A stretch of 64,000 bases of DNA from JAVBNH01 sp031551635 (lineage in GTDB: Bacteria; Bacillota; Clostridia; Oscillospirales; Acutalibacteraceae): the NCBI GenBank assembly GCA_031551635.1, contig JAVBNH010000027.1:1-64000 (forward strand), in the 5' to 3' direction. The notes below the pieces were generated by a model. The model was given only the letters and a program-made list of their open reading frames with translations. It had not been told where the DNA came from and did not search any database. The position numbers and the translations under genes are program-made. Positions 1-9,515 of the stretch are shown in pieces. Every line of letters begins with the position of its first letter. Positions within the stretch are counted from its first letter, which is position 1.

Positions 1-17
1 TTTCCGTCTATAGTGAG

Positions 18-94
18 CTAACGTGGGCTTGGCTTGCCAAGCCCACAACCCAAGTCGTGTTTTTTATTGAGCATTCAGCTCAATAAGGTACTAA
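18..94 (-). repeat. 77-bp dispersed repeat, copy R1
   Basis: First of eleven copies of a 76-77 bp repeat. Read on the minus strand it begins TTAGTACC, has an A/T-flanked hairpin (TGAGCT/AGCTC arms, one mismatch in this copy), an A-rich spacer, then a strong hairpin with arms GTGGGCTTGGC and GCCAAGCCCAC around a two-base loop, and ends CACGTTAG. It lies downstream of the TM2 gene and in the same orientation. Confidence 0.9.
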
Positions 95-271
95 TATGTC
101 CTAAATTTGTTTTACTTAAAAGGCACAAAACCTTTAGAAAAACAAGTTTTTCAAACTTTGTCATCGTCCAATCAGTAAAAACATCCATTTAATTGCGCTG
201 CTTTATTCTAAATTATATAGATTATCACCGGTTTTGTCAACGTTTTTACTAGTAATTCTGAAAAGACAACT

Positions 272-315
272 AAAACAATCCATGTTGATTGATACAAGTC
301 AACATGGATTGTTTT
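272..315 (-). terminator. Intrinsic terminator of the TM2 gene
   Basis: A perfect 17-bp inverted repeat (arms 272-288 and 299-315) with a 10-base loop starts 13 bases after the TM2 stop codon. On the minus strand the right-hand arm ends in TTTT and is followed by a second T-rich stretch, as in a rho-independent terminator. Confidence 0.8.
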
Positions 316-328
316 GCAATTAGAATAT

Positions 329-538
329 TTACCAAATTTTTATTTTGCGTCCGTATTTATCCTCCGCCGCGCCGAACAGGGTCAATATGACATCTATTAC
401 CCAGCCGACGCCGAAAAATCCGCCGCTAAAAAGCCATATTAATCCTGTTCCGATTTTTCCCTCATAAAATCTGTGTATACCGAATTCACCCAGAAAAATC
501 GCTAATAAAAGCGCAAGCAGTCTTGATTTTGTCGACAT
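329..538 (-). CDS. TM2 domain-containing membrane protein
   Basis: A 69-residue protein that is almost entirely a TM2 domain: two hydrophobic segments (about residues 5-20 and 30-55) joined by a short turn, with the family's typical GxFGIHRFYEGK-like stretch after helix 1 and a GxGWVIDV stretch in helix 2. TM2 proteins are small inner-membrane proteins of unknown biochemical role. The start is an ATG preceded at about 12 bases by AAAGGA. It stands alone, with its own terminator directly downstream and a TATAAT-like box about 40 bases upstream. Length and motifs fit the family well; function is unknown. Confidence 0.85.
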   Translation of the reverse strand: MSTKSRLLALLLAIFLGEFGIHRFYEGKIGTGLIWLFSGGFFGVGWVIDVILTLFGAAEDKYGRKIKIW

Positions 539-669
539 TTAATGAACAGTCCTTTCAATGATTGTTATATTCATTATAGTATAACTGTAAAAGCGTAAAA
601 AAGTCGCAAAATTTTTCTGAGCGGTAAAAAGCAGCAAACCGGACTGAACAGGCTTGCTGATAAAATGAT

Positions 670-2109
670 TTATTCCCAGTAAAAAAGCTGCATTTCTCCT
701 CCTCCGAGGGTCAAAGCACAGGTGTTGTTTAATATTTCCACCTCTGCTGCGAGACCGGTTTGAGCGCTCAATGCATATAGCTTTTTCGCGGAATTCCCGT
801 CTATTTTGAGTGTGATTTCTTGTGCTGTTTCGGCACTAGAGCCGTGCTGATTTTCAGGTCTTACACCGTTTCCTGTCGCAAGGGCATTGCACAGTGCGAA
901 ATACTGCCTGTCCTTCGCTGCTTCTGTACCGCTGCCGAAATCCGCGCCGGGCAGTGACATGAAGGAACCGATGTAAACATCACCCGCTAGTCCGTCATTT
1001 TCTGTGCCTGTGTTTTTGACCTCGATGCCGCTGATGTGAAGGTTCTTATCACCCCAAAAACGGACGACTGAGATGGGGCGTGCGTTGGTTTTTGTCTTGC
1101 CGTCCTCCTTGTGCTGCCCTAAAACCACCTGAACATTGCTTGTCTGCAGCTGTGTGAGAATCGGTGAGAGAGTGCGTATTTCCTTTGTTATCGCCGCGAA
1201 CTGCTCAAAATGCTCAGTTTTGTTGCCGTCGGTATCATAGAGCAGGAATACATCAGCGTAAATGATTCTGAAGAGATTCAACCATTTAGCGCCCATGGTG
1301 ACGCTCATATTCGCAACCAGCTTTTTTTGTGATTCGGTGGACTCATACCAGCCGACATCAGCTTGTGCCACGCCGTTTTTGTAGCCGCCGAGGTATTGCC
1401 CGAAAGGTATCGGCGAACGCCCGGTACCGTCATAGCCCGCCATAGCCGGTATACGCACCGAATTTATACCGTTTGCAAGGAATTTTCCCAGTTCATAGTC
1501 GCGAATACTGCCGTTTTCATCGAAAATATAGTTGTCATAGGTCAGCATATCGGGCTGAGCGACATACATATAGTTGCGAATTTCCCAGGGCATCCACTGC
1601 ATATGCCATTGATTTGAATGCACGAGCACACCAGGGTGGCGCGAGCGGAAATCCTTGAACCACTCACTTAATGAGGCGACCTCATCAAGGCTGTAACCCT
1701 GCTCGTCCCCGAAGCAGACGGCAGTAAGGTCATTGGCGTATTTCAGCTGCCCCTCGCTGAGCCATTCTTTGCCGTCCGGCAGCTTTCCGTTCGCTGAGCC
1801 TGTCGTGATGCTCCAGCCGTATTCGCTTCCTACCTCGCTAAGGGATTCATTCCAGCGGCTGTCGCCGTAATAAGTCGGTCCGAAGCCCAGCTCCAGAAGC
1901 TCCTCGGGAGGTATGCAGCGGTCTGAGGAATCCGCAGCAGGCACCCACGAATGCAGCACGAAGCCTTTTTCCATGATAATTTGGTTGCCTCTTGAAAGCT
2001 CAAGCTTTTCGCCCGGTTTCAATGGCGTGGGGCTGCCGATAAAGGGAAGGGATACAAGATTGCCAATCGCGAGAATAAATGAAAAAACAACAGATAACAC
2101 GGTTTGCAT
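670..2109 (-). CDS. Exported glycosidase-like protein (probable TIM barrel)
   Basis: A 479-residue protein with a hydrophobic N-terminus (about residues 3-25) that looks like a signal peptide or anchor. The middle (about 55-330) has alternating strand/helix character suggesting a TIM barrel, with an acidic FGDEQG motif near residues 134-138 and a PDMLTYDNY motif about 45 residues later; the last 150 residues look like a beta-sandwich. These are traits of glycoside hydrolases of the GH5/GH42 type, but I cannot assign a family. It follows the lipoprotein gene by 18 bases on the same strand with RBS AGAAAGGTG seven bases before the ATG, so the two are probably one operon for handling an external glycan. 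Substrate unknown. Confidence 0.6.
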   Translation of the reverse strand: MQTVLSVVFSFILAIGNLVSLPFIGSPTPLKPGEKLELSRGNQIIMEKGFVLHSWVPAADSSDRCIPPEELLELGFGPTYYGDSRWNESLSEVGSEYGWSITTGSANGKLPDGKEWLSEGQLKYANDLTAVCFGDEQGYSLDEVASLSEWFKDFRSRHPGVLVHSNQWHMQWMPWEIRNYMYVAQPDMLTYDNYIFDENGSIRDYELGKFLANGINSVRIPAMAGYDGTGRSPIPFGQYLGGYKNGVAQADVGWYESTESQKKLVANMSVTMGAKWLNLFRIIYADVFLLYDTDGNKTEHFEQFAAITKEIRTLSPILTQLQTSNVQVVLGQHKEDGKTKTNARPISVVRFWGDKNLHISGIEVKNTGTENDGLAGDVYIGSFMSLPGADFGSGTEAAKDRQYFALCNALATGNGVRPENQHGSSAETAQEITLKIDGNSAKKLYALSAQTGLAAEVEILNNTCALTLGGGEMQLFYWE

Positions 2110-2127
2110 AAAATCGCACCTTTCTTT

Positions 2128-3150
2128 TTATTTTATTTCCCATTTTATTAAATCTTTTGACCAAGCAATACCCAGGCGGCAGTCGCCGCGCTTCGCGTGC
2201 AGCGATTGATTTACTGTTCCAGCGTATAAAAGATAAAACACGCCGTCGTTCTCTCTCGCGTCGAGCAAATAAGCAGCGTTTGCCCGTTCTTTTGTATTGA
2301 ATTCCTCCTCCGGAATCTCGAGCTTGTGCGACTTTTTCCATTTTCCCCAGCTCTCGTCACTCGCCGAGTCGCCATCCATTGCGAGCAGATAGGGACGGTG
2401 GCGGAAAATATAATCATAACCAGTCGCCATGATATACCATGAATTATCAATGCTTATAAACTGAACATTTTCATACCAGCCGCCCATTTTTGCGGGAATC
2501 CGCGTCCATTCCTCCGCCTCGATACTGTCGGCAAACGCGAACTTTATGCTCTGCTTTTCCTTCCAGCACAGATAAACCTTATCGTTCGCAAAGGCGAGTG
2601 CTGCGTCAATCGCCCGGACACCTTCGGTGGCTTTCGGCGCGAGCGGCTTATGAAAATCCCAGTTGACCAAGTCCTGTGAAACAGCGTAAAAGAGCCTGTT
2701 GGCTTCTCCCGGCTTGTCGCCCCAGGAATTGTAGCTGAGATAATATTTTCCGTCATATTCGCTTATATCAGGGGAAGCAAGACCGTAAACGCCAAGCTCG
2801 CTGCCGTAGGTGCAGAAAAGTGTTTCGTATTCACCGTCGAGCTTTTCAGCACGCAGACCCAATATATGACAGCGTTCCATACCGTCCTCAAAATAGAAGC
2901 AGGATGAAAAAATATAGAAGTAGCCACCGCGGTAAATTATGCAGGCATCCTTTATAGCCTGACCTTCGATATCCACAACAGGGTTCACGAGCGTATTCCT
3001 GTCAATCAGTTTGTTTTCAGAGTTCACCGGCGGTATAGCTACAGGCAGGTTTATTTCCGTGCGGGAGCAGGAACTGAGACTGCCCAAAACCGAACACATA
3101 ATGAAAACAAAGCAAAAAATCCTCATTTTCCGGGATTTCAAAGACAGCAT
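2128..3150 (-). CDS. GH43-like beta-propeller lipoprotein
   Basis: A 340-residue lipoprotein. The chosen ATG at 3150 has RBS GGGAGGAA at good spacing; an in-frame start 12 codons upstream has none. A basic start, hydrophobic stretch and lipobox LSSC (Cys near residue 28) predict lipid anchoring outside the cell. The rest has repeated Trp/Tyr/Gly-rich strands such as IYRGGYFYIFSS, EYDGKYYLSYNSWG, DLVNWDF and KDLIKWEI, which are typical of the five-bladed propeller of GH43/GH32-type glycosidases (the 'looks-like W-D-x-HKP' turn is present as DFHKPLAP). It probably binds or trims plant or host glycans, together with the next gene. Family membership is inferred from repeats only. Confidence 0.65.
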   Translation of the reverse strand: MLSLKSRKMRIFCFVFIMCSVLGSLSSCSRTEINLPVAIPPVNSENKLIDRNTLVNPVVDIEGQAIKDACIIYRGGYFYIFSSCFYFEDGMERCHILGLRAEKLDGEYETLFCTYGSELGVYGLASPDISEYDGKYYLSYNSWGDKPGEANRLFYAVSQDLVNWDFHKPLAPKATEGVRAIDAALAFANDKVYLCWKEKQSIKFAFADSIEAEEWTRIPAKMGGWYENVQFISIDNSWYIMATGYDYIFRHRPYLLAMDGDSASDESWGKWKKSHKLEIPEEEFNTKERANAAYLLDARENDGVFYLLYAGTVNQSLHAKRGDCRLGIAWSKDLIKWEIK

Positions 3151-3204
3151 CTTAAATTCCTCCCGTTTAAATTGATAAAAAATCAATTTTTTCGCATAGC
3201 AGCT

Positions 3205-3233
3205 CTAAAGATATTCGGGTATAATATCTTTAG
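3205..3233. promoter_or_regulatory. Palindrome upstream of the lipoprotein operon
   Basis: An 11-bp inverted repeat with arms CTAAAGATATT (3205-3215) and AATATCTTTAG (3223-3233) lies 55 bases before the lipoprotein start. On the minus strand it contains TATTAT, a possible -10. The right arm ends in the same TTAG that begins repeat copy R2, so the repeat seems to have inserted at the edge of an operator. The bound regulator is unknown. Confidence 0.45.
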
Positions 3234-3306
3234 CACCTCAATGAGCTGAAAGCTCAATAAAAAACAAGTCTTGAATTGTGAGCTTGGCAAGCCAAGCCCA
3301 CGTTAG
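3230..3306 (+). repeat. 77-bp dispersed repeat, copy R2
   Basis: Full-length copy in plus orientation. It has the perfect left hairpin (TGAGCT/AGCTCA) and the right GC-rich hairpin with one change (GTGAGC for GTGGGC). It begins at a TTAG that is also the end of an older palindrome and ends CACGTTAG 19 bases before the start codon of the toxin-antitoxin remnant. Confidence 0.9.
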
Positions 3307-3325
3307 AATGAAAGGGGTAGTAAAT

Positions 3326-3466
3326 ATGCCAAACATTAGGTCAAGCAATGATTTAAGAAACGGTTACAATGAAATCTCTGCGTTTTTCACAATTAATGAA
3401 AAAGAAAAAGTTGTTGATGTGGAAAGGATTTTATACTCCCGCCGTGATTGGGCGATTCTGATTTAA
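3326..3466 (+). pseudogene. Deleted toxin-antitoxin module: Phd/YefM head joined to RelE/ParE tail
   Basis: A 46-residue reading frame with RBS AAAGGGG and an ATG. Residues 1-19 (MPNIRSSNDLRNGYNEIS) match the conserved N-terminus of Phd/YefM-type antitoxins, in which a full protein would have about 80-90 residues. The last 25 residues (NEKEKVVDVERILYSRRDW...) match instead the C-terminal strand and catalytic 'GRRDW/YSRRDW' end of RelE/ParE toxins. The simplest reading is that a deletion removed the end of the antitoxin gene and the start of the toxin gene and happened to keep the frame. Repeat R2 ends immediately upstream. It may still make a small DNA-binding peptide, but toxin and antitoxin functions should be lost. 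Confidence 0.7.
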
Positions 3467-3472
3467 ACAATC

Positions 3473-5743
3473 TTAAATTCTTTTGATCATCAGCTCTGAA
3501 ATATTCGGACCTCGCTCGCCGTCCCTGACCTTTAGCTTCAAGCGCAGTTTCCCGTTTTTATAAACCTCCGGCGGCAGCGGTACAGTAACCTCCGCGAAGG
3601 CTTTATCAACGGTAATTTCATCGTGCAAAGGTGTGTCATTTTCCCCCGCGTAAAGGCTGATATGCACTGTATGATACCGCGCGTAAACAGTACGAAGTGT
3701 ATAACTCGAAGCACTGTCAAGATTGTCGATATTAATTATCAGCGGCTCCTGATAGAGGATTGAAACATTTTTCTGCCATGATAGCGGGACATTATTGCTG
3801 TCGTCCTCGTCGTGCGGCGGCTGCAGCAGGAATGAAAGCAGAGGTGTTTTATAAAACGAGGGGTCACTTATGTAATTGTCTGTATTTTCGAGATGTTTGT
3901 AGCTCTCGCGGCTCCCGAAATCGATGTATATGCCGCCCTCGCCGGGGTTCTGACGGTTTGTCAGTTCCCTTACAATGTGCAGTTTCTCCTCAGCTGTGTC
4001 CGTGTTATCCGCTTCTCTAAGCGTTTTCATAATAAAGCGGTAATCGTTGAGCGGTATAAGAAGGCTCTCGACAAAAGCGCCCCTGTCCCAGGCGGAGGCA
4101 AAATGATGGCTGACTGTGAGCTGGGCGCCTATGCTCAGGAAAAGCTTATCCGCCAGCGCGTTAATTTTTTCACACATCAATGGCTCGATTTTCTCAAGCC
4201 GCGCTTTATTCATCAGCGCCTTGGCATTGTCTATCGCTTTGTCAATATTGTCCGCTGAAGCCGCACCCAAAACAGAAAAAGCCTTCCGCTCAAGCTCCGT
4301 TTCATAGGTGAAACGGAGCTTTTGATACATATCAAAAACGGCTCTTAAGAGGTGCAGGTCAAGCCTGTAATTATTCACAAGCTCAAGATTCTTTTCAAGC
4401 GATAGCCAATGCTTATATGTCTTTTCTATTGCTTCGTTTTCTTCAAGCTCACCGATGAGATTATCCTCAAGCATAAAAAGCCCGCGGCTGATTTCATGAG
4501 CGAATTCGCTCGAAATAAAAGCGGAGCTGTACTCATATAAAACATCCTCAACCCGGGTGTCAGGATTCCATTCCTGCGAGAGCCAGACGAATTTGTTGAC
4601 ATCATCATTGATTCCCTCGCTGTAGCAAATCGAGCCTGACATATAAGGCGCGTAGAGATTATGTATGCTTTTTTCCGCTCGCGGTCTGGGGTTCACAAAT
4701 TCCCGTCCGAGCGTGAGAGCTTGAGTTATATTCCATTTCGCGACAGGATACTGGCAGCGCAGCGAATGCGAAATATCGGGGCAATGGCGGATTTTATATC
4801 TTTTCGGCGTTTTTTCGTACATTACGTCGATTCTCTCCCTCTCCCAGGGCGCAAAAATCACACCGCAAAGCCATTCGTTGTCACCAGCGAGCTGAGCGTA
4901 AAAACGGTCTGTCCACTCACTGCTCGAATGCCCTGTCTGCGGCGAAATCCATATTTTAAGCTCAGTGCCGTTCTTTTTTCCCGTGTCGTAAATCTGCTTT
5001 GCCCACATAAAAAGCTCCTCAGGCCATAGCGAACCCGGGTCGCCGCCGGGGACGAAAATATCGCTGGCGAATACCTGCGAGCTGAAAACGCGTTCAAGCA
5101 AAGCTGTGGCTCTGTTATAATTATCAGTGTCGTCAAAGCTTTTAAACATTGCCGGATACCACAGTGAGACATCGATACCATAGCTTTTCGCGATATTCGA
5201 CACTCGGCAGAGCATATCGAGTGAATCGTATTTCATCAGTGAATTTGTCAGCGCGTCATCTGTTTCCGGGGGCATCAGCTCAATAATATTGAGACCGAAA
5301 AAAGCCATATCACGGATATACTGCTCGTATATTTCCGGCGTCCACGCGTCATAGGCATTGGTTTTCGGTCGGTAGCCGAGCTGCATTCCTCTAATGGGAT
5401 ATTTCGGGGTTTCATTGATAAAAAGCTCAAGCGGCAGGGAAATCCTGCCGCTTTGCCATTTCATTATTCTCAGCAGCTTACCCGCCGCGTATAAAACACC
5501 TCTGTTGCCGCCGCCGATGAGCCGGCAATTGCTTTTTGCAATAATAACACTGAAGCCTTCTTCAGGGAGACTCTTATCCTTTTCAAGCGAGATAACAAGT
5601 GTTTCCGGCGCAGGGGAGAGCGAGAGGGGGATTGAGCTTCGCTTTATTGTTTCCTCAGCCAGAACCCCCGCGATTTTTTTGAGATAGCTGTCGTTTTCAT
5701 CGGTAATAATAGTTGCTTTCGTATAGCCAGCGTATTCACTCAC
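3473..5743 (-). CDS. Cytoplasmic TIM-barrel glycosidase with GH20b-like N-terminal domain
   Basis: A 756-residue protein without a signal peptide. Residues 1-110 resemble the beta-alpha-beta 'GH20b' / alpha-glucuronidase N-terminal domain, ending in IGGGNRGVLYAAGKLLR, the standard phrase before a catalytic barrel. The barrel follows at about 115-430 (KYPIRGMQLGY, then WTPEIYEQYIRDMAFFGLNIIELMPPET), then a helical region and a beta-sandwich in the last 130 residues. This order is seen in GH20, GH67, GH84 and GH115-like enzymes; the exact family and substrate are not clear. The start is GTG with GGAGGGG six bases upstream; the track-neighbouring kinase gene ends 16 bases upstream on the same strand, so co-transcription is likely. 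Confidence 0.7.
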   Translation of the reverse strand: MSEYAGYTKATIITDENDSYLKKIAGVLAEETIKRSSIPLSLSPAPETLVISLEKDKSLPEEGFSVIIAKSNCRLIGGGNRGVLYAAGKLLRIMKWQSGRISLPLELFINETPKYPIRGMQLGYRPKTNAYDAWTPEIYEQYIRDMAFFGLNIIELMPPETDDALTNSLMKYDSLDMLCRVSNIAKSYGIDVSLWYPAMFKSFDDTDNYNRATALLERVFSSQVFASDIFVPGGDPGSLWPEELFMWAKQIYDTGKKNGTELKIWISPQTGHSSSEWTDRFYAQLAGDNEWLCGVIFAPWERERIDVMYEKTPKRYKIRHCPDISHSLRCQYPVAKWNITQALTLGREFVNPRPRAEKSIHNLYAPYMSGSICYSEGINDDVNKFVWLSQEWNPDTRVEDVLYEYSSAFISSEFAHEISRGLFMLEDNLIGELEENEAIEKTYKHWLSLEKNLELVNNYRLDLHLLRAVFDMYQKLRFTYETELERKAFSVLGAASADNIDKAIDNAKALMNKARLEKIEPLMCEKINALADKLFLSIGAQLTVSHHFASAWDRGAFVESLLIPLNDYRFIMKTLREADNTDTAEEKLHIVRELTNRQNPGEGGIYIDFGSRESYKHLENTDNYISDPSFYKTPLLSFLLQPPHDEDDSNNVPLSWQKNVSILYQEPLIINIDNLDSASSYTLRTVYARYHTVHISLYAGENDTPLHDEITVDKAFAEVTVPLPPEVYKNGKLRLKLKVRDGERGPNISELMIKRI

Positions 5744-5759
5744 CCTTAACCCCTCCGTT

Positions 5760-8700
5760 TTAATAAGTTAACAAATATTTTCTCAGCTTTTCAAGCAGCT
5801 CATCAAAGTCTATGGGCTTGCCTATATGGTCGTTCATTCCCGCGGCAATGCACTGCTCAATATCACTCTGGAATACATTCGCGGTCATCGCGACAATCGG
5901 GATTGTCGCCGCGCCGGGAAGGGCGAGATTTCTGATTTGCCTAGTCGCCTCAAAGCCGTTCATGACAGGCATCTGAATATCCATGAGGATTATATCAAAT
6001 TTATCCGGGTCGCTCGAATAAGTTTTAACAGCTTCGCTTCCGTTTTCGGCGCAGACGATTTCGAGATTTGTCTCCTCAAGAAGGGCGAGAACAATTTCGC
6101 GGTTAATTTCCACATCCTCTGATAGCAGAGCACAGAAGCCTGTGAAATCATCGCTCTGAACTGTTTCGGGAGGATTCTGGTTCGGCTCATCGCTGCTGAA
6201 GAAGTGAACGATGCAGTTTTCAATATCCGAAGGGAATATAGGCTTTGAAAGGAATTTATCGACGCCGGAGAGCTTTGCCTCCTGTTCAATTGAACTCCAT
6301 TCCATCGCTGAAATCATAATGATTACCGAATTCTTTTCGAGTGTATCGCTGATTTTTTTCGAAAGCTCAATACCGTCCATCTCCGGCATTTTCCAGTCAA
6401 TGAAGAACATATCATAGGCTTTACCGGACTCAATCATTGTGAGAGCCTCTTTGCCGCTGAGGGCTGTGTCGCAGGTGAAACCGAGTCGGTTTGCGATATT
6501 GCTGAAATATTCAAGAATTTCGGGCATATCGTCAACCACGAGCACATTAATGTTTTTCCAGTCGACATTTTCGGAGCTTTTTACTATGCCGTCCTTCGTT
6601 TTTTCAAGCAGCATAGTAAAGGAGAAGTTTGAGCCTTTCCCGAGCTCGGACTCAATCCATATTTTGCCGCCCATCATTTCAACAATATTTTTCGAAATAA
6701 CAAGCCCAAGCCCTGTACCGCCGTATTTGCGGGAGGTATTGGATTCCGCCTGCTCAAAGGAATTGAAAAGCCTTGCCTGCTGCTCCTGAGATATGCCGAT
6801 GCCGTTATCTGCGACGGATATGACAATTTCACAGCTGTCCTCAGTCTCACTGAGTAGCTTTGCGGTTAGCCTTATCGAGCCGCTTTCGGAGGTGAATTTA
6901 ACAGCGTTCGAGAGGAGGTTTGCTACAACCTGTGCGATTCTCTGGTCGTCGCCGTGCAGCACCTCCGGAATTTTTTCATCAACATTAATCATGAAATTCT
7001 GCTTTTTTTCCTCAACGCGGAAGTTGATAACATTAACCACGCGCTGCAGCATCTTTTCAAATTTAAAGTCGGTGAGCGAAAGGTCGAATTTTTTAGCCTC
7101 AATTTTTGACATATCAAGAATATCATTGACAACGCCGAGCAGGTGCGTCGAGGCATCCTGAATCTTATTGAAGCAGTAATCCTTCCGCTCAATTTCGGGT
7201 GTGGATATACCTATGGTCGTCATGCCTATTATGGCGTTCATCGGCGTGCGCATCTCGTGGCTCATATTGGAGAGGAAATCACTCTTGGCACGGCTAGCCT
7301 GCTCAGCCTTTTGACGTGCTTCCTGAATTTCGGTAACATCAGAGGTTGTTATAATATAACCGCACTTTTTGCCGTCCTTGTCATACTGGTTTTTCGCGAC
7401 ACCCTTCATGTATCTTCCGGATTCCTCCATAAAGAAGACCTCAGCCTCATGTCCCTCTTCAAAGGCTGTAATCGGGCAGTATTTGCTGCCGACGGGATAG
7501 ATGCTGTTTTCTTTATAGTAGGTTCCGACAATTTCCTCAAGGGTTTTATGTCTTAAATTAAGACCTATTTCATTCATATAAACTATTCGCTGTTCCATGT
7601 CGGTTATGCACAAGGGACCGTTAACACTATTCGTGATACTGTCCGCCATATCGTCAAAGGAATCCGCCATCTCGCCGAATTCATCGCGCGAGGTGGTATT
7701 GAAGCGGAACTGACGTTCGCCGGAGCGGAAACGCGAAACACCGTTTATTAGTTTTGTGATATTTCGAGACATGTATGAAGCCATGAGGACGGAGATAATT
7801 AAAACAAGAAGAATTATCGCCGAGGAGGTGAAAGCAAGTCTGAGGGTTGTTCCGGCGATATTTGTCTTTATAGCATTTTTAAGATTTGTTTCGGTCGATT
7901 TCGCAGGGGCAGTGAAGTCGTCAAGACCCGCACCTATGGTGACAAAACCGAAGCCGCGTTTTGAAAAACCATTTTCCTCGCTGGGGGCATACTGACCTGT
8001 GTAGTAAGGAATCGCGGAGGCTGTCGTGAGCTTGTTAAGTCCGCTCCATAGTATATAGAAAGAGCCTGAACCGCCGTCCTTTGTCAGATCCATCCAGCCC
8101 GTGCACTGCGGCGCGTTATTTAGGTAGCGTCCGTCAAGCCCAACAAGTCCTTGTTTTGTGAGAGCTGCGGCGGGCTTTTTATTCCTCGACTGTTCTGAAA
8201 AAATCGGATAATCTTTAATATAATCAAACCAGTCCTTAACACCGCTAGCCTGCCATGCGTCATAAATACTGCTCTCAAGCCACGGTATCTGAGGGTTGCC
8301 GGTTTCAGGGTCAAAGCCGACAATTGAGTTGTGGCGCGGGTGAACGATACTCCTGCATTTATAGTCCCAGATAAAGGCGTAATTCCCTTCAAACGCGCTT
8401 GGGAGCTGGGTGTAGCGTTCCTTCATCGGGGTGATATTGTCAACCATTTTCATTATATGATCATGATTAAGCGCAAAGCTGATATACCCTGTGACATTGC
8501 CGTTATCATCGCTCACGGGAGTCGCCCAGCGGATAATCCCCTCAAAACGCTGTCCGTTCGGATTTTCAAGCCCGGCATAGGATTGCTTGCCGGGGTCGTA
8601 ATTAATTTCATACTTGCGTTCCTCGCCGGCTTTGCTGACATTTTCCGGTGTGTACATACCGATATAATTTGAGCCGACATAAGCGCCGATAACGTCCGAG

Positions 8701-9395
8701 ACAAATATTTCCCCGGCTTTAAGCGTTTTCAGCTTCTCGAAATAGGTTTCCGCCTTAACATATGTGTTTTCTCTTTTTGAAACGTCCTTTTTCGCGCTGT
8801 CAAGAGGATAATGTGTTTTTGTCGAATCCGCGCTGACATACTTAACGGTTTCCATACCGTTTAAATCGATAAACGTGATTTCGTCATAAAGCGGAACACT
8901 GTAGTAATCAAAACTTTCCGGAGCGCGGTAGTGGAAGCCGTTATCTGTATTGTTTTCACTGTTGCTCGAAATACCGCTGCCGGAGGGTGCGACAGGTGCA
9001 GGGTCAGTGCTCACCCATTTTTTACCGTCCTCGCTGAGCACCCAGCTGCTGTTTTTCAGCAGCCTTCCGGTTTTGCTCTCAGCAAAGCTTCTGAAGGAAT
9101 TTTCGTTTATTGGCAGAGAAGCGAGCGCCCTTAGGTCGGCGTCGCGGGCATATAAAAACTCAGCGACATCAAAAGCCGTATCCGTTGAAAGCCGTTCAAT
9201 GTTTTCAACCGCGCTCTCGTTAAGCGCCTTTGTTGAATCCTTGACAGCCATATCACGCAATGTGTCCCCGAGGTCTATTATTTGAGTATATGAGGTAATG
9301 ACGAGCAGCAATAATGGTATTACCATTGTCACAAGCAGTATGATTATTATCTTTGACCTGATTTTTAAACTCTTTCTCTTTTTTCCGGCACCCAT
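5760..9395 (-). CDS. Hybrid sensor histidine kinase with two receiver domains
   Basis: A 1211-residue membrane sensor. Order: TM helix at 14-36; large extracytoplasmic sensor at about 37-515, of double-Cache type by size and sequence style; TM at 518-541; HAMP at about 540-590; PAS-like region 591-690; HisKA with the H-box SNMSHEMRTPMN (His713); HATPase with N-box NLLSNAVKF and G-boxes DNGIG and GGTGLGL (about 815-930); receiver 1 with phospho-acceptor Asp1000 (FFIDWKMPEMDG); receiver 2 with Asp1139 (LMDIQMPVMNG) and Lys1193. No Hpt or DNA-binding output domain is present, so the phosphate must go to a partner elsewhere. Upstream of a glycosidase, it may sense a sugar or related signal; that is inference. 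RBS AAGGAATGG precedes the ATG. Confidence 0.93.
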   Translation of the reverse strand: MGAGKKRKSLKIRSKIIIILLVTMVIPLLLLVITSYTQIIDLGDTLRDMAVKDSTKALNESAVENIERLSTDTAFDVAEFLYARDADLRALASLPINENSFRSFAESKTGRLLKNSSWVLSEDGKKWVSTDPAPVAPSGSGISSNSENNTDNGFHYRAPESFDYYSVPLYDEITFIDLNGMETVKYVSADSTKTHYPLDSAKKDVSKRENTYVKAETYFEKLKTLKAGEIFVSDVIGAYVGSNYIGMYTPENVSKAGEERKYEINYDPGKQSYAGLENPNGQRFEGIIRWATPVSDDNGNVTGYISFALNHDHIMKMVDNITPMKERYTQLPSAFEGNYAFIWDYKCRSIVHPRHNSIVGFDPETGNPQIPWLESSIYDAWQASGVKDWFDYIKDYPIFSEQSRNKKPAAALTKQGLVGLDGRYLNNAPQCTGWMDLTKDGGSGSFYILWSGLNKLTTASAIPYYTGQYAPSEENGFSKRGFGFVTIGAGLDDFTAPAKSTETNLKNAIKTNIAGTTLRLAFTSSAIILLVLIISVLMASYMSRNITKLINGVSRFRSGERQFRFNTTSRDEFGEMADSFDDMADSITNSVNGPLCITDMEQRIVYMNEIGLNLRHKTLEEIVGTYYKENSIYPVGSKYCPITAFEEGHEAEVFFMEESGRYMKGVAKNQYDKDGKKCGYIITTSDVTEIQEARQKAEQASRAKSDFLSNMSHEMRTPMNAIIGMTTIGISTPEIERKDYCFNKIQDASTHLLGVVNDILDMSKIEAKKFDLSLTDFKFEKMLQRVVNVINFRVEEKKQNFMINVDEKIPEVLHGDDQRIAQVVANLLSNAVKFTSESGSIRLTAKLLSETEDSCEIVISVADNGIGISQEQQARLFNSFEQAESNTSRKYGGTGLGLVISKNIVEMMGGKIWIESELGKGSNFSFTMLLEKTKDGIVKSSENVDWKNINVLVVDDMPEILEYFSNIANRLGFTCDTALSGKEALTMIESGKAYDMFFIDWKMPEMDGIELSKKISDTLEKNSVIIMISAMEWSSIEQEAKLSGVDKFLSKPIFPSDIENCIVHFFSSDEPNQNPPETVQSDDFTGFCALLSEDVEINREIVLALLEETNLEIVCAENGSEAVKTYSSDPDKFDIILMDIQMPVMNGFEATRQIRNLALPGAATIPIVAMTANVFQSDIEQCIAAGMNDHIGKPIDFDELLEKLRKYLLTY

Positions 9396-9515
9396 CTTCA
9401 GACCATTCCTTATTTATTATTAAAGAATATGCAAAAATCAATAAATTGTTTTGAAACAATAACCCCACAAAGCGCCTTTTTTATACTTCATCCTTAAATA
9501 AAAAACTTGTAAACT

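Noticed and set aside
18..94. The 77-bp repeats as simple rho-independent terminators
   Set aside because: The GC-rich hairpin is not followed directly by a T run on either strand, copies lie upstream of genes and inside one, and both hairpins plus the spacer are conserved as a unit.
5826..9285. Long reading frames on the plus strand opposite the hybrid kinase gene
   Set aside because: Several frames of 70-137 codons have no RBS or family motifs and mirror the kinase codons; they are antisense shadows.
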